NCBI RefSeq assembly: GCF_900102635.1
Contig: NZ_FMZQ01000003.1
Location: forward strand, 1 to 64,000
Origin: Ectopseudomonas chengduensis
GTDB taxonomy: Bacteria > Pseudomonadota > Gammaproteobacteria > Pseudomonadales > Pseudomonadaceae
Direction: 5' to 3'
DNA: 64,000 nucleotides
Part shown: one piece after another, positions 1 through 9,793 of the stretch
How the letters are laid out: each line of letters begins with the position of its first letter
How positions within the stretch are numbered: the first letter of the stretch is position 1
Notes under the pieces: generated by a model
The model's input: only the letters and a program-made list of their open reading frames with translations
What the model was told of the DNA's origin: nothing
Database searches by the model: none
Translations under genes and position numbers: made by a program

Positions 1-335
1 GATTCGCCGCGAGGCGCGGCTCCTACAGGGGGAGGCGGTGCTTGTGGTGCTTGCGTAGGAGCCCCGGCCCGGGGCGAAGCGTTTGGTTGTGCGGTGTTCT
101 TGCGATTCGCCGCGAGGCGCGGCTCCTACAGGGGGAGGTGGTGCCTGTGGTGCTTGCGTAGGAGCCCCGCCCCGGGGCGAAGCTTATGGTTTGCGGTGTT
201 CCGGAGGATGCTTCGCGGCGGGGCGTCGCTCCTACGGGGGGCTGTGATTTTTTGTGGGAGCCCCGCCCCGGGGCGAAGCTGTTGGTTTGCGGTGTTCCGG
301 AGGATGCTTCGCGGCGGGGCGCCGCTCCTACAGTT
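1..335. repeat. REP/BIME array 1 (family F1), cut by the window start
   Basis: Alternating palindromic units are visible: one starts GTAGGAGC and carries GCCCCGCCCCGGGGC, the other carries CGCCGCGRGGCGCGG and ends GCTCCTAC. Three full alternations plus a half unit lie here with a period near 111 bp. The two unit types face each other, so a pair can fold into one long hairpin closed by GTAGGAGC/GCTCCTAC. The last two right-hand units differ slightly (CTTCGCGGCGGGGC). Open frames across the array are by-products of the repeats. Confidence 0.9.
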
Positions 336-345
336 ATATGATGCA

Positions 346-379
346 TACAAAAACGCCGGCTCATGGCCGGCGTTTTTGT
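346..379. terminator. Bidirectional rho-independent terminator
   Basis: Perfect GC-rich stem ACGCCGG...CCGGCGT flanked by A5 on the left and T5 on the right, immediately 3' of the minus-strand aminotransferase stop. It would also stop transcription coming rightward out of the REP array. Confidence 0.9.
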
Positions 380-392
380 TTATCGTCAAGGC

Positions 393-1589
393 TTACAGTA
401 CAGCGTGGATGGCGCGAGTGACGCTGTCCAGGTTGCCGTTGTTCAGCGCGGCGACGCAGATGCGGCCGGTGCCGACGGCGTAGATGCCGAATTCTTCCTT
501 AAGGCGTTCCACTTGCTCCACGGTGAGGCCGGAGTAGGAGAACATGCCGCGTTGCTCGGCGACGAAGCCGAAGTCACGCTTGGCGCCCAGTGCGGTCAGT
601 TGCTCGACCATGGCCAGGCGCATGCTGCGGATGCGGTCGCGCATTTCGCCCAGTTCGGCTTCCCACATGGCGCGCAGTTCGGGGCTGTTGAGCACGCTGG
701 CGACCACGGTGGCGCCGTGGGTCGGCGGGTTGGAGTAGTTGGTGCGGATCACGCGCTTGAGCTGCGATAGCACGCGGGTCGATTCTTCACGGCTGCTGGT
801 GACCAGCGACAGGGCGCCGACGCGCTCGCCGTACAGTGAGAACGATTTGGAGAAGGAGCTGGAGACGAAGAACTCCAGGCCCGACTCGGCGAACAGGCGC
901 ACGGCTTCGGCGTCTTGCTCGATGCCGTCACCGAAGCCCTGGTAGGCAATGTCGAGGAAGGGCACGTGCTCGCGTTCGCGCAGGACGTCCAGCACGGCTT
1001 TCCAGTCTTCGGTCTGCAGGTCGACGCCGGTTGGGTTGTGGCAGCAGGCGTGCAGCACGACGATGGAGCGGGCCGGCAGGTTGCGCAGGTCTTCGAGCAT
1101 GCCGCCACGGTTTACGCCGTTGCTGAACGGATCGTAGTAGCGGTAGTTCTGCACTGGGAAACCGGCGGATTCGAACAGGGCGCGGTGGTTCTCCCAGCTC
1201 GGGTCGCTGATGGCCACGGTGGCGTCCGGCAGCAGGCGCTTGAGGAAGTCGGCGCCGATCTTCAGGGCGCCAGTACCGCCGAGTGCCTGGGTGGTGATCA
1301 CGCGGCCAGCTTCGATCAGGGCTGCGCCTTTGCCGAACAGCAGTTCCTGCACAGCCTTGTCGTAGGCGGCAATGCCTTCGATGGGTAGGTAGCCACGTGG
1401 CGCGTGCGCCTCGATACGCGCTTTTTCGGCTTCTGCGACGGCGCGCAGCAGCGGAATCCGTCCCTCCTCGTTGTAGTAGACGCCCACGCCAAGGTTGACC
1501 TTGGTCGCGCGGGTGTCGGCGTTGAATGCTTCGTTGAGGCCCAGGATGGGATCGCGCGGAGCCATTTCGACGGCAGAGAAGAGACTCAT
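393..1589 (-). CDS. tyrB: Aromatic/aspartate amino acid aminotransferase (class I, AspC/TyrB type)
   Basis: This PLP enzyme transfers amino groups between glutamate/2-oxoglutarate and aspartate or aromatic 2-oxo acids in the cytoplasm. The protein is 398 residues, the family length, starting MSLFSAVEMAPRDPI. Class I landmarks are in order: N-terminal NLGVGVYYNEEG, GGTGALKIGADF, HACCHNPTGVD (the PLP-contacting Asn-Pro-Thr-Gly), SSSFSKSFSLYGERVG with the Schiff-base lysine, and C-terminal RGMFSYSGL. An in-frame start 17 codons upstream would add a non-family leader and was rejected. It lies divergent from uvrB, as in other pseudomonads. Sequence alone does not settle aspartate versus tyrosine preference, so the symbol is tentative. 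A strong terminator follows. Confidence 0.9.
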   Translation of the reverse strand: MSLFSAVEMAPRDPILGLNEAFNADTRATKVNLGVGVYYNEEGRIPLLRAVAEAEKARIEAHAPRGYLPIEGIAAYDKAVQELLFGKGAALIEAGRVITTQALGGTGALKIGADFLKRLLPDATVAISDPSWENHRALFESAGFPVQNYRYYDPFSNGVNRGGMLEDLRNLPARSIVVLHACCHNPTGVDLQTEDWKAVLDVLREREHVPFLDIAYQGFGDGIEQDAEAVRLFAESGLEFFVSSSFSKSFSLYGERVGALSLVTSSREESTRVLSQLKRVIRTNYSNPPTHGATVVASVLNSPELRAMWEAELGEMRDRIRSMRLAMVEQLTALGAKRDFGFVAEQRGMFSYSGLTVEQVERLKEEFGIYAVGTGRICVAALNNGNLDSVTRAIHAVL

Positions 1590-1738
1590 GATGGATGCGG
1601 CAACTCGAGTGAGGGGTGGGTGGCCAGGCGTCCCCGACAAAAGCGCTAGGGGGCGCGTAAACGGGGCGTTAGTATAACGGCCCTGAATCCAGGGGGCGAC
1701 AGCGCAAAGCCCTGAATTAAGGCCTTTTGCCAGGTAAT

Positions 1739-1767
1739 TTGACTCTACCTGGAACTATCGCTGAATC
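1739..1767 (+). promoter_or_regulatory. Candidate uvrB sigma-70 promoter
   Basis: TTGACT at 1739-1744, a 17-bp spacer, then TGAATC at 1762-1767, some 65 bp before the uvrB start. A perfect 7-bp inverted repeat CCAGGTA/TACCTGG (1730-1752) overlaps the -35. I found no LexA-type CTG-N10-CAG box. Confidence 0.35.
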
Positions 1768-1833
1768 GCCCCGCAATTCATGGCTTTGACGCCGCCCGGC
1801 AGGGCGCGTCACAGCCATTTGTCGAGGTACTGC

Positions 1834-3849
1834 ATGTCCGAGTTTCAGTTGGTGACCCGCTTCAAACCTGCCGGCGATCAGCCCGAGGCGATCCGGCAGA
1901 TGGTCGAGGGGCTGGAGGCGGGGCTTTCGCACCAGACCCTGCTGGGTGTGACGGGCTCGGGCAAGACCTTTTCCATCGCCAACGTGATCGCCCAGGTACA
2001 GCGTCCGACCCTGGTCCTGGCACCGAACAAGACCCTGGCGGCGCAGCTGTACGGCGAGTTCAAGTCATTCTTCCCGAACAACGCGGTGGAGTATTTCGTC
2101 TCCTACTACGACTACTACCAGCCCGAAGCCTACGTACCGTCGTCGGACACCTTCATCGAGAAGGATGCCTCGATCAACGACCACATCGAGCAGATGCGCC
2201 TGTCGGCGACCAAGGCGCTGATCGAGCGCAAGGACGTGATCGTGGTCTGCACCGTGTCGTCGATCTACGGCCTGGGCAGCCCCGAGGAGTACCTGAAAAT
2301 GGTGCTGCACCTCGATCGCGGCGACAAGATGGATCAGCGCGCGCTGCTGCGCCGCCTGGCCGAGCTGCAGTACACACGCAACGACATGGATTTCGCCCGT
2401 GCGACTTTTCGCGTGCGCGGCGATGTGATCGATATCTTCCCGGCGGAATCGGATCTGGAAGCCATTCGCGTCGAGCTGTTCGATGACGAAGTGGAGAGCA
2501 TCAGCGCCTTCGACCCGCTGACCGGGGAGGTGATCCAGAAGCTGCCGCGCTTCACCTTCTATCCCAAAAGCCACTACGTCACGCCGCGTGAAACCTTGCT
2601 GGAGGCAGTTGAGCAGATCAAGGTCGAGCTGCAGCAGCGTCTGGAGTACCTGCGTGGGGCGAACAAGCTGGTGGAGGCGCAGCGCCTGGAGCAGCGCACG
2701 CGCTTCGATCTGGAGATGATCCTCGAGCTGGGCTACTGCAACGGCATCGAGAACTACTCGCGCTACCTGTCGGGCCGCCCGTCCGGCGCGCCGCCACCCA
2801 CTCTCTATGACTACCTGCCGGACGAAGCGCTGCTGGTGATCGACGAGTCCCACGTTTCGGTGCCGCAGGTCGGTGCGATGTACAAGGGCGACCGTTCGCG
2901 TAAGGAGACGCTGGTGGAATACGGTTTCCGTCTGCCTTCGGCGCTGGACAACCGGCCGATGCGTTTCGAAGAGTGGGAGGCGGCCAGCCCGCAGACCATC
3001 TTCGTGTCCGCTACGCCTGGGCCTTACGAGGGCGAGCATGCCGGACGGGTGGTGGAGCAGGTGGTTCGTCCCACTGGGTTGGTCGACCCGCAGATCGAGG
3101 TGCGTCCGGCGCGTACCCAGGTCGATGACCTGCTTTCGGAGATTCGTCTGCGCGTGGCGGCTGGGGATCGCGTGCTGGTCACCACCCTGACCAAGCGTAT
3201 GGCTGAAGACTTGACTGACTACCTGGGCGACCATGACGTGAAGGTGCGCTATCTGCACTCGGATATCGATACCGTGGAGCGGGTGGAGATCATTCGTGAT
3301 CTGCGCCTGGGCACTTTCGACGTACTGGTGGGTATCAACCTGCTGCGTGAGGGGTTGGACATGCCCGAGGTGTCGCTGGTGGCGATTCTCGATGCGGACA
3401 AGGAAGGTTTCCTGCGTAGCGAGCGTTCACTGATCCAGACCATTGGTCGCGCGGCGCGTAATCTCAACGGTCGGGCGATTCTCTACGCCGACAACATGAC
3501 CGGCTCGATGCAGCGTGCCATCGGCGAGACCGAGCGGCGTCGTGCCAAGCAGATCGCTTTCAACGAAGCCAACGGCATCGTGCCCAAAGGCGTGCAGAAG
3601 GACGTCAAGGACATCCTCGAAGGCGCCGTGGTGCCTGGTGCGCGTAGCAACAAGCGCAAGGGCATGGCCAAGGCGGCGGAGGAGAGCGCTCGTTATGAAA
3701 ATGAATTGCGCTCGCCGAGCGAGATCACCAAGCGTATTCGTCAGCTGGAAGAGAAGATGTACGCCCTGGCGCGCGACCTGGAGTTCGAGGCCGCAGCGCA
3801 GATGCGCGACGAGATTCAGAAGCTGCGTGATCGGTTGTTGCAGGTGTGA
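1834..3849 (+). CDS. uvrB: UvrABC excision nuclease subunit B
   Basis: UvrB is the damage-verification helicase of nucleotide excision repair; UvrA loads it and it then recruits UvrC. The protein is 671 residues, the normal length. Walker A GVTGSGKT lies at residues 38-45. The DNA-gripping beta-hairpin region starts [12 protein letters not shown] at about 91. Helicase motifs include [27 protein letters not shown] and QTIGRAARN. The C-terminal UVR coiled coil that binds UvrC covers about 630-668 ([20 protein letters not shown]). The start is the ATG of [10 protein letters not shown] with GAGG upstream; an earlier in-frame ATG would add 18 non-conserved residues. No terminator follows: a REP array starts about 30 bp after the stop. 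Confidence 0.98.
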   Translation: MSEFQLVTRFKPAGDQPEAIRQMVEGLEAGLSHQTLLGVTGSGKTFSIANVIAQVQRPTLVLAPNKTLAAQLYGEFKSFFPNNAVEYFVSYYDYYQPEAYVPSSDTFIEKDASINDHIEQMRLSATKALIERKDVIVVCTVSSIYGLGSPEEYLKMVLHLDRGDKMDQRALLRRLAELQYTRNDMDFARATFRVRGDVIDIFPAESDLEAIRVELFDDEVESISAFDPLTGEVIQKLPRFTFYPKSHYVTPRETLLEAVEQIKVELQQRLEYLRGANKLVEAQRLEQRTRFDLEMILELGYCNGIENYSRYLSGRPSGAPPPTLYDYLPDEALLVIDESHVSVPQVGAMYKGDRSRKETLVEYGFRLPSALDNRPMRFEEWEAASPQTIFVSATPGPYEGEHAGRVVEQVVRPTGLVDPQIEVRPARTQVDDLLSEIRLRVAAGDRVLVTTLTKRMAEDLTDYLGDHDVKVRYLHSDIDTVERVEIIRDLRLGTFDVLVGINLLREGLDMPEVSLVAILDADKEGFLRSERSLIQTIGRAARNLNGRAILYADNMTGSMQRAIGETERRRAKQIAFNEANGIVPKGVQKDVKDILEGAVVPGARSNKRKGMAKAAEESARYENELRSPSEITKRIRQLEEKMYALARDLEFEAAAQMRDEIQKLRDRLLQV

Positions 3850-3877
3850 TGTTGCCGCGTGGCGCGGGGGGCGCCTG

Positions 3878-4581
3878 TGTAGGAGCCCCGCCCCGGGGCG
3901 AAGCTGCTGGCTTTGCGGTGTGCTTGCGATTCGCCGCGAGACGCGGCTCCTACAGGGTGGTGCGGTGCCTGTGGGATTTGTGTAGGAGCCCCGCCCCGGG
4001 GCGAAGCTTTTGGTTTTGCGGGTGTTCTCTCGATTCGCCGCGGGGCGCGGCTCCTACAGGGTGGTGCGGTGCCTGCGGCATTTGTGTAGGAGCCCCGCCT
4101 CGGGGCGAAGCTTTTGGTTTTGTAGCGTTCTCTCGATTCGCCGCGGGGCGCGGCTCCTACAGGGTAGGGCGGCGCCTGCGGGGTTTGTGTAGGAGCCCCG
4201 CCTCGGGGCGAAGCTTTTGGTTTTGCGGTGTGCTCTCGATTCGCCGCGGGGCGCGGCTCCTACAGGGTGGTGCGGTGCCTGCGGCATTTGTGTAGGAGCC
4301 CCGCCTCGGGGCGAAGCTTTTGGTTTTGTAGCGTTCTCTCGATTCGCCGCGGGGCGCGGCTCCTACAGGGTAGGGCGGCGCCTGCGGGGTTTGTGTAGGA
4401 GCCCCGCCTCGGGGCGAAGCTTTTGGTTTTGCGGTGTTCTTGCGATTCGCCGCGGGGCGCGGCTCCTACAGGGTGGGCGGCGTCTGCGGCGTTTGTGTAG
4501 GAGCTCCGCCCCGGGGCGAAGCTGTTGGCTTTGCGGTGCTTTGGCGAACGATTCGCGGCGGGGCGCCGCTCCTACAGATCG
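3878..4581. repeat. REP/BIME array 2 (family F1), seven doublets
   Basis: Seven B units (GTAGGAGC...GAAGC, near 3881, 3982, 4086, 4190, 4292, 4396, 4497) alternate with seven A units ending GCTCCTAC, period about 104 bp. The B loop is CC in units 1, 2 and 7 but CT in units 3-6 (GCCTCGGGG). Units from about 4027 to 4232 are repeated almost exactly at 4233-4440, a 206-bp two-unit duplication. Located between uvrB (+) and emrB (-), so it sits between convergent genes. Open frames here are artefacts. Confidence 0.92.
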
Positions 4582-4594
4582 GGCGGTGTTGGCG

Positions 4595-6148
4595 TTAATG
4601 CGCGGCGCCGCCACCCGCCATGCTCTGCGGCAATTTCCGTGTCAACAGGATCGCCAGCATGCTCACACCCAGGGCGATGCCGATGAAATGGAAGGCATCG
4701 TTGTAGGCCATGATGATCGCCTGTTCATGGACGATCTGGCTGAGCTTGGCCAGTGCCGCCTGTTCGCTACCCAGGGTTTGCGTCAGAAGGTGCAAGCGTT
4801 CATCGACCTGCGGGTTAGTCGGCACGATGGATTCGCGCAAGTAGTCGAAATAGACCTTGGCGCGGGCATCCAGCAAGGTGGCGAGCAGGGCGGTGCCGAT
4901 GGCGCCGCCGAGGTTGCGCAGGATGTTGAACAGGCTGGAGGCCGAGCCGGCGTCCTGCGGCAGGATGTAGGCGGTGGCGATCAGTGACACGGTGACCATC
5001 ACCAGCGGCTGGCCCAGGGCGCGGATGATCTGGATGTGCTGGAACTGTTCGCCGGCGAAGTCCAGGTTGAGTACGCCGGAGAAGAAACTCGCCGCGCCGA
5101 ACAGGGCAAAGCCCAGGGCGCACAGCCATTTAGGCGAAATGATCTGCATCAGCTTGGGCACCAGCGGAATCAGGAACAGCTGCGGCACACCCATCCACAT
5201 GATCACTTCGCCGATCTGCATGGCGTTGTAGCCCTGGATCTGCGCCAGATACAGCGGCAACACATAGATCGATCCATATAGCCCGACGCCGAGGCCCAGG
5301 CTGGAAATGCTGGCCAGGCCGAAGTTGCGTTCGCGCAGCACGCCCAGGTTGATCAGTGGATTGGGGCGGGATATCTGCAGGATGACGAACAGGATCAGGC
5401 TGACCAGCGCCACGCTGCCCAGGCCGACGATCAGTTGCGATTCCAGCCAGTCCTTGCGGTGGCCTTCCTCGAGAAATACCTGCAGGCAGCCCAGGCCCAG
5501 ACCAAGGGTGACGATGCCGGCGTAGTCGGTGGTCTTCAGCAGCTCCCAGTGCGGCGCCTTTTTTTCCAGGCCATAGAGCAGCCCGGCGATCATGATCAGG
5601 CCGGGCGGTACGTTGATGTAGAAGATGTATTCCCAGCCCCAGTTCTCCGTGAGCCAGCCGCCCAGCGTCGGCCCTATGGAGGGGGCGAAGGTGGCGGTGA
5701 TGGCGAACAATGCCATGCCCTTGGCGCGGTGGTGCTCGGGTAGCTTGATCAGCGTCATGGTGAACGCCAGCGGAATCAGCGCGCCGCCGGTGAAGCCCTG
5801 CAGGGCGCGGAACACGATCATGCTCTCCAGGCTCCAGGCAAGGGAGCACAGCAGCGAGGCGATCAGAAAGCCTACCGACACCCACACGGCCAGGCGGCGC
5901 GCCGAGAGCAACTGCACCAGCCAGGCGGTCAGCGGGATCATGATGATCTCGGCCACCAGATAGGACGTGGAAATCCACGAACCTTCCTCAAGCGTTGCGG
6001 ACAGTGCGCCCTGGATGTCCTTCAGCGATGAGTTGGTGATCTGGATATCCAACACCGCCATGAAAGCGCCGAGCATGGCACTCATCACCGCAATCCAGTC
6101 GCGGCGGCTGGGCTCCGCCGTGGGGCGGATCAGCGCATCACCCGCCAT
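4595..6148 (-). CDS. emrB: MFS multidrug efflux permease, DHA2 family (EmrB/QacA type, 14 TM)
   Basis: Proton-driven inner-membrane drug exporter of 517 residues, full length for the 14-TM DHA2 family. The N-terminal half has the family signature AVLDIQITNSSLKDIQGALS in the first helix region, followed by WISTSYLVAEIIMIPLTAW. Motif C-like GPTLGGWLTENWGWEYIFYINVP sits near residues 155-178. The C-terminal helices end in a cytoplasmic tail rich in Gly and Ala. Family members work with an EmrA/HlyD adaptor and an outer-membrane channel; the adaptor gene overlaps this start by 11 bp but is 5'-truncated here. With its upstream promoter deleted, expression is doubtful unless it is read from another promoter. 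Confidence 0.9.
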   Translation of the reverse strand: MAGDALIRPTAEPSRRDWIAVMSAMLGAFMAVLDIQITNSSLKDIQGALSATLEEGSWISTSYLVAEIIMIPLTAWLVQLLSARRLAVWVSVGFLIASLLCSLAWSLESMIVFRALQGFTGGALIPLAFTMTLIKLPEHHRAKGMALFAITATFAPSIGPTLGGWLTENWGWEYIFYINVPPGLIMIAGLLYGLEKKAPHWELLKTTDYAGIVTLGLGLGCLQVFLEEGHRKDWLESQLIVGLGSVALVSLILFVILQISRPNPLINLGVLRERNFGLASISSLGLGVGLYGSIYVLPLYLAQIQGYNAMQIGEVIMWMGVPQLFLIPLVPKLMQIISPKWLCALGFALFGAASFFSGVLNLDFAGEQFQHIQIIRALGQPLVMVTVSLIATAYILPQDAGSASSLFNILRNLGGAIGTALLATLLDARAKVYFDYLRESIVPTNPQVDERLHLLTQTLGSEQAALAKLSQIVHEQAIIMAYNDAFHFIGIALGVSMLAILLTRKLPQSMAGGGAAH

Positions 6149-7031
6149 GGCTTTCGTCGCTGCGTAGATCGACCGTGACCTCCACCGACATGCCGGGGCG
6201 GATCAGTCCATGCAGCGGGTTGTCGGCGGCGAAGGTCAGCTTGACCGGGATGCGCTGCACCACCTTGGTGAAGTTGCCGGTGGCGTTGTCTGGCGGCAGC
6301 AGGCTGAATTGCGCGCCGGAGGCGGCGAACAGGCTGTCGATGCGGCCTTCGATGGGGGTGTCGGGATAGCTGTCGAACAGCAGTTCGGCTTTCTGCCCAG
6401 GGTGCATGTGGCCGATCTGGGTTTCCTTGAAGTTGGCCTGGATCCAGATGTCCTGATCCGGTACCAGCGACAGCAGGTAGGCGCCGCTTTGCACCACCTG
6501 GCCTTCACGGGCCGAGCGCTGGCCGACCATGCCGCTGATCGGCGCATGGATCTGCGTGCGCGAGAGGTTGAGGTCGGCCTGTTCCAGGTCGGCCTGCGCC
6601 GAGAGAATCAGCGCGTCCAGGCGTTTGAGCTCGGCTTCCAGGCTGGCGACCTGCTGACGCTGAGCCTGCAGATCGGCCTGGGCCTTGGCCACTTGCGAGC
6701 GGGCCACGCGGTTGTCGGCGGCCAGGGTGGTGACGCGTTCTTCGGAGACGTACCCCGGCTTGCGCAGGGTCTGTGCGCGGCCGAGATCGAGCTTGGAGCG
6801 ATCGAGGGTCGCCTGGCTGGCGGCGACGTCGGCCTGGCTGGCGGCAATCAGGCTGGCCTGCTGGTCGAGTTTGCTCTGCGCCTGGGCGCGTTCGGCCTGG
6901 TGAGTTTCCAGGGCGGCGAGGGCGCGCTGGCGAGCCAGGCGGAAATCGGCGTCTTCCAGCACGGTCAGGAGTTGGCCGGCTTCGACATGTTGGTTGTCGC
7001 GCACCAGGACCTTTTCGATGCGTGCATTCAA
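6138..7031 (-). pseudogene. emrA: 5'-truncated EmrA/HlyD-family efflux adaptor
   Basis: The surviving 297 codons contain the barrel-sandwich/lipoyl half (VRDNQHVEAGQLLTVLED), a long alpha-hairpin coiled coil rich in Ala, Gln and Leu, and the second lipoyl half plus beta-barrel (DLNLSRTQIHAPISGMVG, DIWIQANFKETQIGHM). An intact EmrA is about 350-390 residues and begins with a cytoplasmic tail and one membrane anchor. Both are missing here. Reading upstream from the TTG at 7031, recognisable adaptor sequence (RVSSQLNARIEKV) continues only to about 7047 and then runs into antisense of a LysR gene. There is no plausible ATG, ribosome site or anchor. I treat it as inactivated, though a leaky non-anchored product cannot be excluded. 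Confidence 0.8.
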
Positions 7032-7049
7032 CTGGCTGGAGACGCGAGT

Positions 7050-7461
7050 GCCTGACGGCGCACGGGACGCCGCGCAGCGTTGCCGGGCTGGAGGGGTATC
7101 GGGCGATCCTGCTGCAGCATGACGCCCCGCGTTACTGGCCGCTGTTGTGCGAACATCTGCCGTGCCAGCGGGTGATGACCTGCAACAACATCACCTTCGC
7201 CCGTGAGGCGACGCTGGCAGGTGCCGGGATTTGCGGGTTGCCGGTGATGATCAGCGAGGGGGCGGTGCGCAGCGGGCGTTTGGTCGAGCTGCTGCCCGAG
7301 GCGCGTCTGCCGGTGGGGGAGGTGTAGCCATCTACCCGTCGCGGCGCTTCCAGGCGATGAAGGCCAAGACCTTCCTCGACTTTCTCATCGCCAGCTTGCC
7401 GATCACCCGCGGCGGGTTGCTGGAGCCAGGGGCCGTCGGCCTGCTAACATCGCCCGCTTGA
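7050..7461 (+). pseudogene. LysR-family regulator remnant (C-terminal part, frameshifted)
   Basis: From about 7052 the plus strand encodes the back half of a LysR effector domain: LTAHGTPRSVAGLEGYRAIL, then CNNITFAREATLAGAGICGL and SGRLVELLPEARLPVG. The frame closes at a TAG at 7325-7327. The expected continuation, VAIYPSRRFQAMKAKTFLDF, lies one frame over, consistent with loss of one base (or gain of two) in the G-run near 7312-7322. The N-terminal DNA-binding helix-turn-helix is absent. An intact copy would diverge from emrA and probably control it. The tail runs to just before gltX, whose promoter must lie within or near the remnant. Confidence 0.85.
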
Positions 7462-7494
7462 TTCAATCCTCGTGTCTTCCATCCGAGAGCATTC

Positions 7495-8976
7495 ATGACC
7501 ACCGTCCGTACCCGTATCGCGCCATCGCCAACCGGCGATCCCCATGTCGGCACCGCCTATATCGCGTTGTTCAACCTGTGCTTCGCTCGTCAGCACGGTG
7601 GCCAGTTCATCCTGCGCATCGAAGACACCGACCAGGTTCGCTCGACTCGTGAGTCCGAACAGCAGATTTTCGATGCCCTGCGCTGGCTGGGCATCGAGTG
7701 GGACGAAGGCCCGGATGTCGGCGGCCCGCATGGCCCGTACCGGCAGAGCGAGCGTGGCGAGATCTACAAGAAGTATTCGGACGAACTGGTCAGCAAAGGC
7801 CATGCCTTCCCATGCTTCTGCTCCGCCGAGCGCCTCGATGAAGTGCGCGCGCAGCAGATGGCCAACAAGGAAACTCCGCGCTACGACGGCCACTGCATGC
7901 ACCTGGAACCGGCCGAGGCGCAGCGTCGCATCGCCGCGGGCGAATCGCACGTTGTACGGATGAAGGTGCCGAGCGAAGGCGTTTGCGTGGTGCCGGACAT
8001 GCTGCGTGGCAATGTCGAGATCCCATGGGATCGCATGGACATGCAGGTGCTGATGAAGGCCGATGGCCTGCCGACCTACTTCCTGGCCAATGTGGTCGAT
8101 GACCACCTGATGGGCATTACCCATGTACTGCGTGGCGAGGAATGGCTGCCGTCGGCGCCCAAGCTGATCAAGTTGTACGAATACTTCGGTTGGGAACAGC
8201 CGGCGCTGTGCTACATGCCGCTACTGCGTAACCCGGACAAGAGCAAGCTGTCCAAGCGCAAGAACCCCACCAGCATCACCTTCTATGAGCGCATGGGCTA
8301 TCTGCCGCAGGCCATGCTCAACTACCTGGGACGCATGGGCTGGTCGATGCCGGACGAGCGCGAGAAGTTCTCCCTGGCCGAGATGATCGAGCACTTCGAC
8401 ATCAACCGCGTGTCGCTGGGCGGGCCGATCTTCGATCTGGAGAAGCTGTCCTGGCTCAACGGCCAATGGTTGCGTGAGTTGCCGGTGGAGACCTTTGCCG
8501 CTGAAGTGCAGAAGTGGGCGCTCAACCCCGAGTACCTGATGAAGATCGCGCCGCACGTGCAGGGCAGGGTGGAGACCTTCAGCCAGATCGCACCGCTGGC
8601 CGGCTTCTTCTTCTCCGGTGGCCTGAACCTGGACGCCAAGCTGTTCGAGCACAAGAAACTCTCGCCCGACCAGGTGCGTCAGCTGATGCAGCTGATCCTG
8701 TGGAAGCTCGAGTCGCTGCGTCAGTGGGAAAAGGATCGCATCACCGGCTGCATCCAGGCGGTGGTCGAGCACCTGGAGCTGAAGCTGCGTGACGCCATGC
8801 CGCTGATGTTCGCCGCCATCACCGGCCAAGCCAGCTCGGTGTCGGTGCTCGATGCCATGGAAATCCTCGGCCCCGATCTGACCCGCTTCCGCCTGCGCCA
8901 GGCGCTGGAGCTGCTCGGCGGCACCTCGAAGAAAGAGGCCAAGGAGTGGGAGAAGCTGCTGGCGAGCATCGCCTGA
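7495..8976 (+). CDS. gltX: Glutamyl-tRNA synthetase
   Basis: Class Ib synthetase of 493 residues that charges tRNA-Glu; its substrate genes lie just downstream. The HIGH-type signature is [13 protein letters not shown] (residues 10-22) and the KMSKS-type loop is KLSKR (251-255). The Zn-ribbon-like region CFCSAERL is present near 105. The C-terminal half is the all-helical anticodon-binding cage ([11 protein letters not shown], LARLx-type helices, [13 protein letters not shown]). The start is the ATG of [14 protein letters not shown]. Placement of gltX beside tRNA-Glu genes is conserved in pseudomonads. A REP doublet starts 1 bp after the stop codon. Confidence 0.98.
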   Translation: MTTVRTRIAPSPTGDPHVGTAYIALFNLCFARQHGGQFILRIEDTDQVRSTRESEQQIFDALRWLGIEWDEGPDVGGPHGPYRQSERGEIYKKYSDELVSKGHAFPCFCSAERLDEVRAQQMANKETPRYDGHCMHLEPAEAQRRIAAGESHVVRMKVPSEGVCVVPDMLRGNVEIPWDRMDMQVLMKADGLPTYFLANVVDDHLMGITHVLRGEEWLPSAPKLIKLYEYFGWEQPALCYMPLLRNPDKSKLSKRKNPTSITFYERMGYLPQAMLNYLGRMGWSMPDEREKFSLAEMIEHFDINRVSLGGPIFDLEKLSWLNGQWLRELPVETFAAEVQKWALNPEYLMKIAPHVQGRVETFSQIAPLAGFFFSGGLNLDAKLFEHKKLSPDQVRQLMQLILWKLESLRQWEKDRITGCIQAVVEHLELKLRDAMPLMFAAITGQASSVSVLDAMEILGPDLTRFRLRQALELLGGTSKKEAKEWEKLLASIA

Positions 8977-8977
8977 T

Positions 8978-9039
8978 GTAGGGTGCGCCGCGCGCACCGG
9001 GGTATCCTCGGTTGCGGCGGTGCGCGTGGCGCACCCTAC
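8978..9039. repeat. REP doublet, family F2
   Basis: Left arm GTAGGGTGCGCCGCGCGCACC and right arm GGTGCGCGTGGCGCACCCTAC face each other around about 20 bp. It begins immediately after the gltX TGA and may act as its 3' end structure. Confidence 0.85.
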
Positions 9040-9123
9040 GGTTAGGCCGGCGTTTGATTGTCGGGTTGGCTCTAAGTAATTGTTCTAGTGGCAAAAACTT
9101 TGGGCTGGCAGGAAAAATGTTGT

Positions 9124-9152
9124 TGACAGCCAATCGGGGCGCTCTTAACATG
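9124..9152 (+). promoter_or_regulatory. Strong sigma-70 promoter of the tRNA cluster
   Basis: Perfect -35 TTGACA (9124-9129), exactly 17 bp, -10 TAACAT (9147-9152), followed by a GC-rich discriminator GCGCCCCG typical of stringently controlled stable-RNA promoters. The first tRNA starts about 18 bp downstream of the -10. Confidence 0.85.
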
Positions 9153-9169
9153 CGCCCCGTCCTCGAGAT

Positions 9170-9245
<76 letters not shown>

Positions 9246-9305
9246 ATCTCGGCTCCTTCGGGAGTGCCAGAGTCGATGTGAGTCGATTCACGATCAGGGT
9301 CTTGC

Positions 9306-9381
9306 GTCCCCTTCGTCTAGTGGCCTAGGACACCGCCCTTTCACGGCGGTAACAGGGGTTCGAGTCCCCTAGGGGACGCCA
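9306..9381 (+). tRNA. tRNA-Glu (TTC), copy 1
   Basis: 76 nt with CCA encoded. The anticodon stem CCGCC/GGCGG encloses CTTTCAC, anticodon TTC. Acceptor GTCCCCT pairs fully with AGGGGAC. Confidence 0.95.
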
Positions 9382-9430
9382 TTTATTCCAGCCGTAGCGC
9401 TCAGGCGCTGCAGCCAGACCGAAAGGTTTC

Positions 9431-9506
<76 letters not shown>

Positions 9507-9513
9507 AACACTG

Positions 9514-9540
9514 ACAAGGCCAGCTTAGTGCTGGCCTTGT
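9514..9540 (+). other. Spacer hairpin between tRNA-Ala 2 and tRNA-Glu 2
   Basis: Perfect 11-bp stem ACAAGGCCAGC / GCTGGCCTTGT around TTAGT, starting 7 nt after the CCA. It lacks a T-run, so an RNA-processing or spacing role seems more likely than termination. Confidence 0.6.
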
Positions 9541-9554
9541 TCTTCGAAGGTTTT

Positions 9555-9630
9555 GTCCCCTTCGTCTAGTGGCCTAGGACACCGCCCTTTCACGGCGGTA
9601 ACAGGGGTTCGAGTCCCCTAGGGGACGCCA
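9555..9630 (+). tRNA. tRNA-Glu (TTC), copy 2
   Basis: Same sequence as copy 1: anticodon TTC, complete GTCCCCT/AGGGGAC acceptor stem and CCA. Confidence 0.95.
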
Positions 9631-9677
9631 TATTCCAGTCGCAGCGCGCAAGTGTTGCGAACCGACCGCAAGGTTTC

Positions 9678-9753
<76 letters not shown>

Positions 9754-9761
9754 ATCACACT

Positions 9762-9786
9762 CAAGGCCAGCCTAGTGCTGGCCTTG
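9762..9786 (+). other. Spacer hairpin between tRNA-Ala 3 and the third tRNA-Glu
   Basis: 10-bp perfect stem CAAGGCCAGC / GCTGGCCTTG around CTAGT, homologous to the hairpin in the preceding repeat. Confidence 0.6.
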
Positions 9787-9793
9787 TCGTTCG

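Noticed and set aside
1680..1833. LexA (SOS) box upstream of uvrB
   Set aside because: No CTG-N10-CAG-like palindrome found; only a sigma-70-like promoter and an unrelated 7-bp dyad.
2065..3258. 397-codon frame antisense to uvrB
   Set aside because: His/Arg/Gln-rich shadow typical of the antisense frame of high-GC genes.
3878..4581. Possible CRISPR array
   Set aside because: Repeats are palindromic doublets with similar, non-unique spacers and a 104-bp period; no cas genes are present.
3846..4987. Open frames encoding repeated RFAARRGSY-like peptides in the REP arrays
   Set aside because: The peptides are simply the REP palindromes translated; no start signals and equal quality on both strands.
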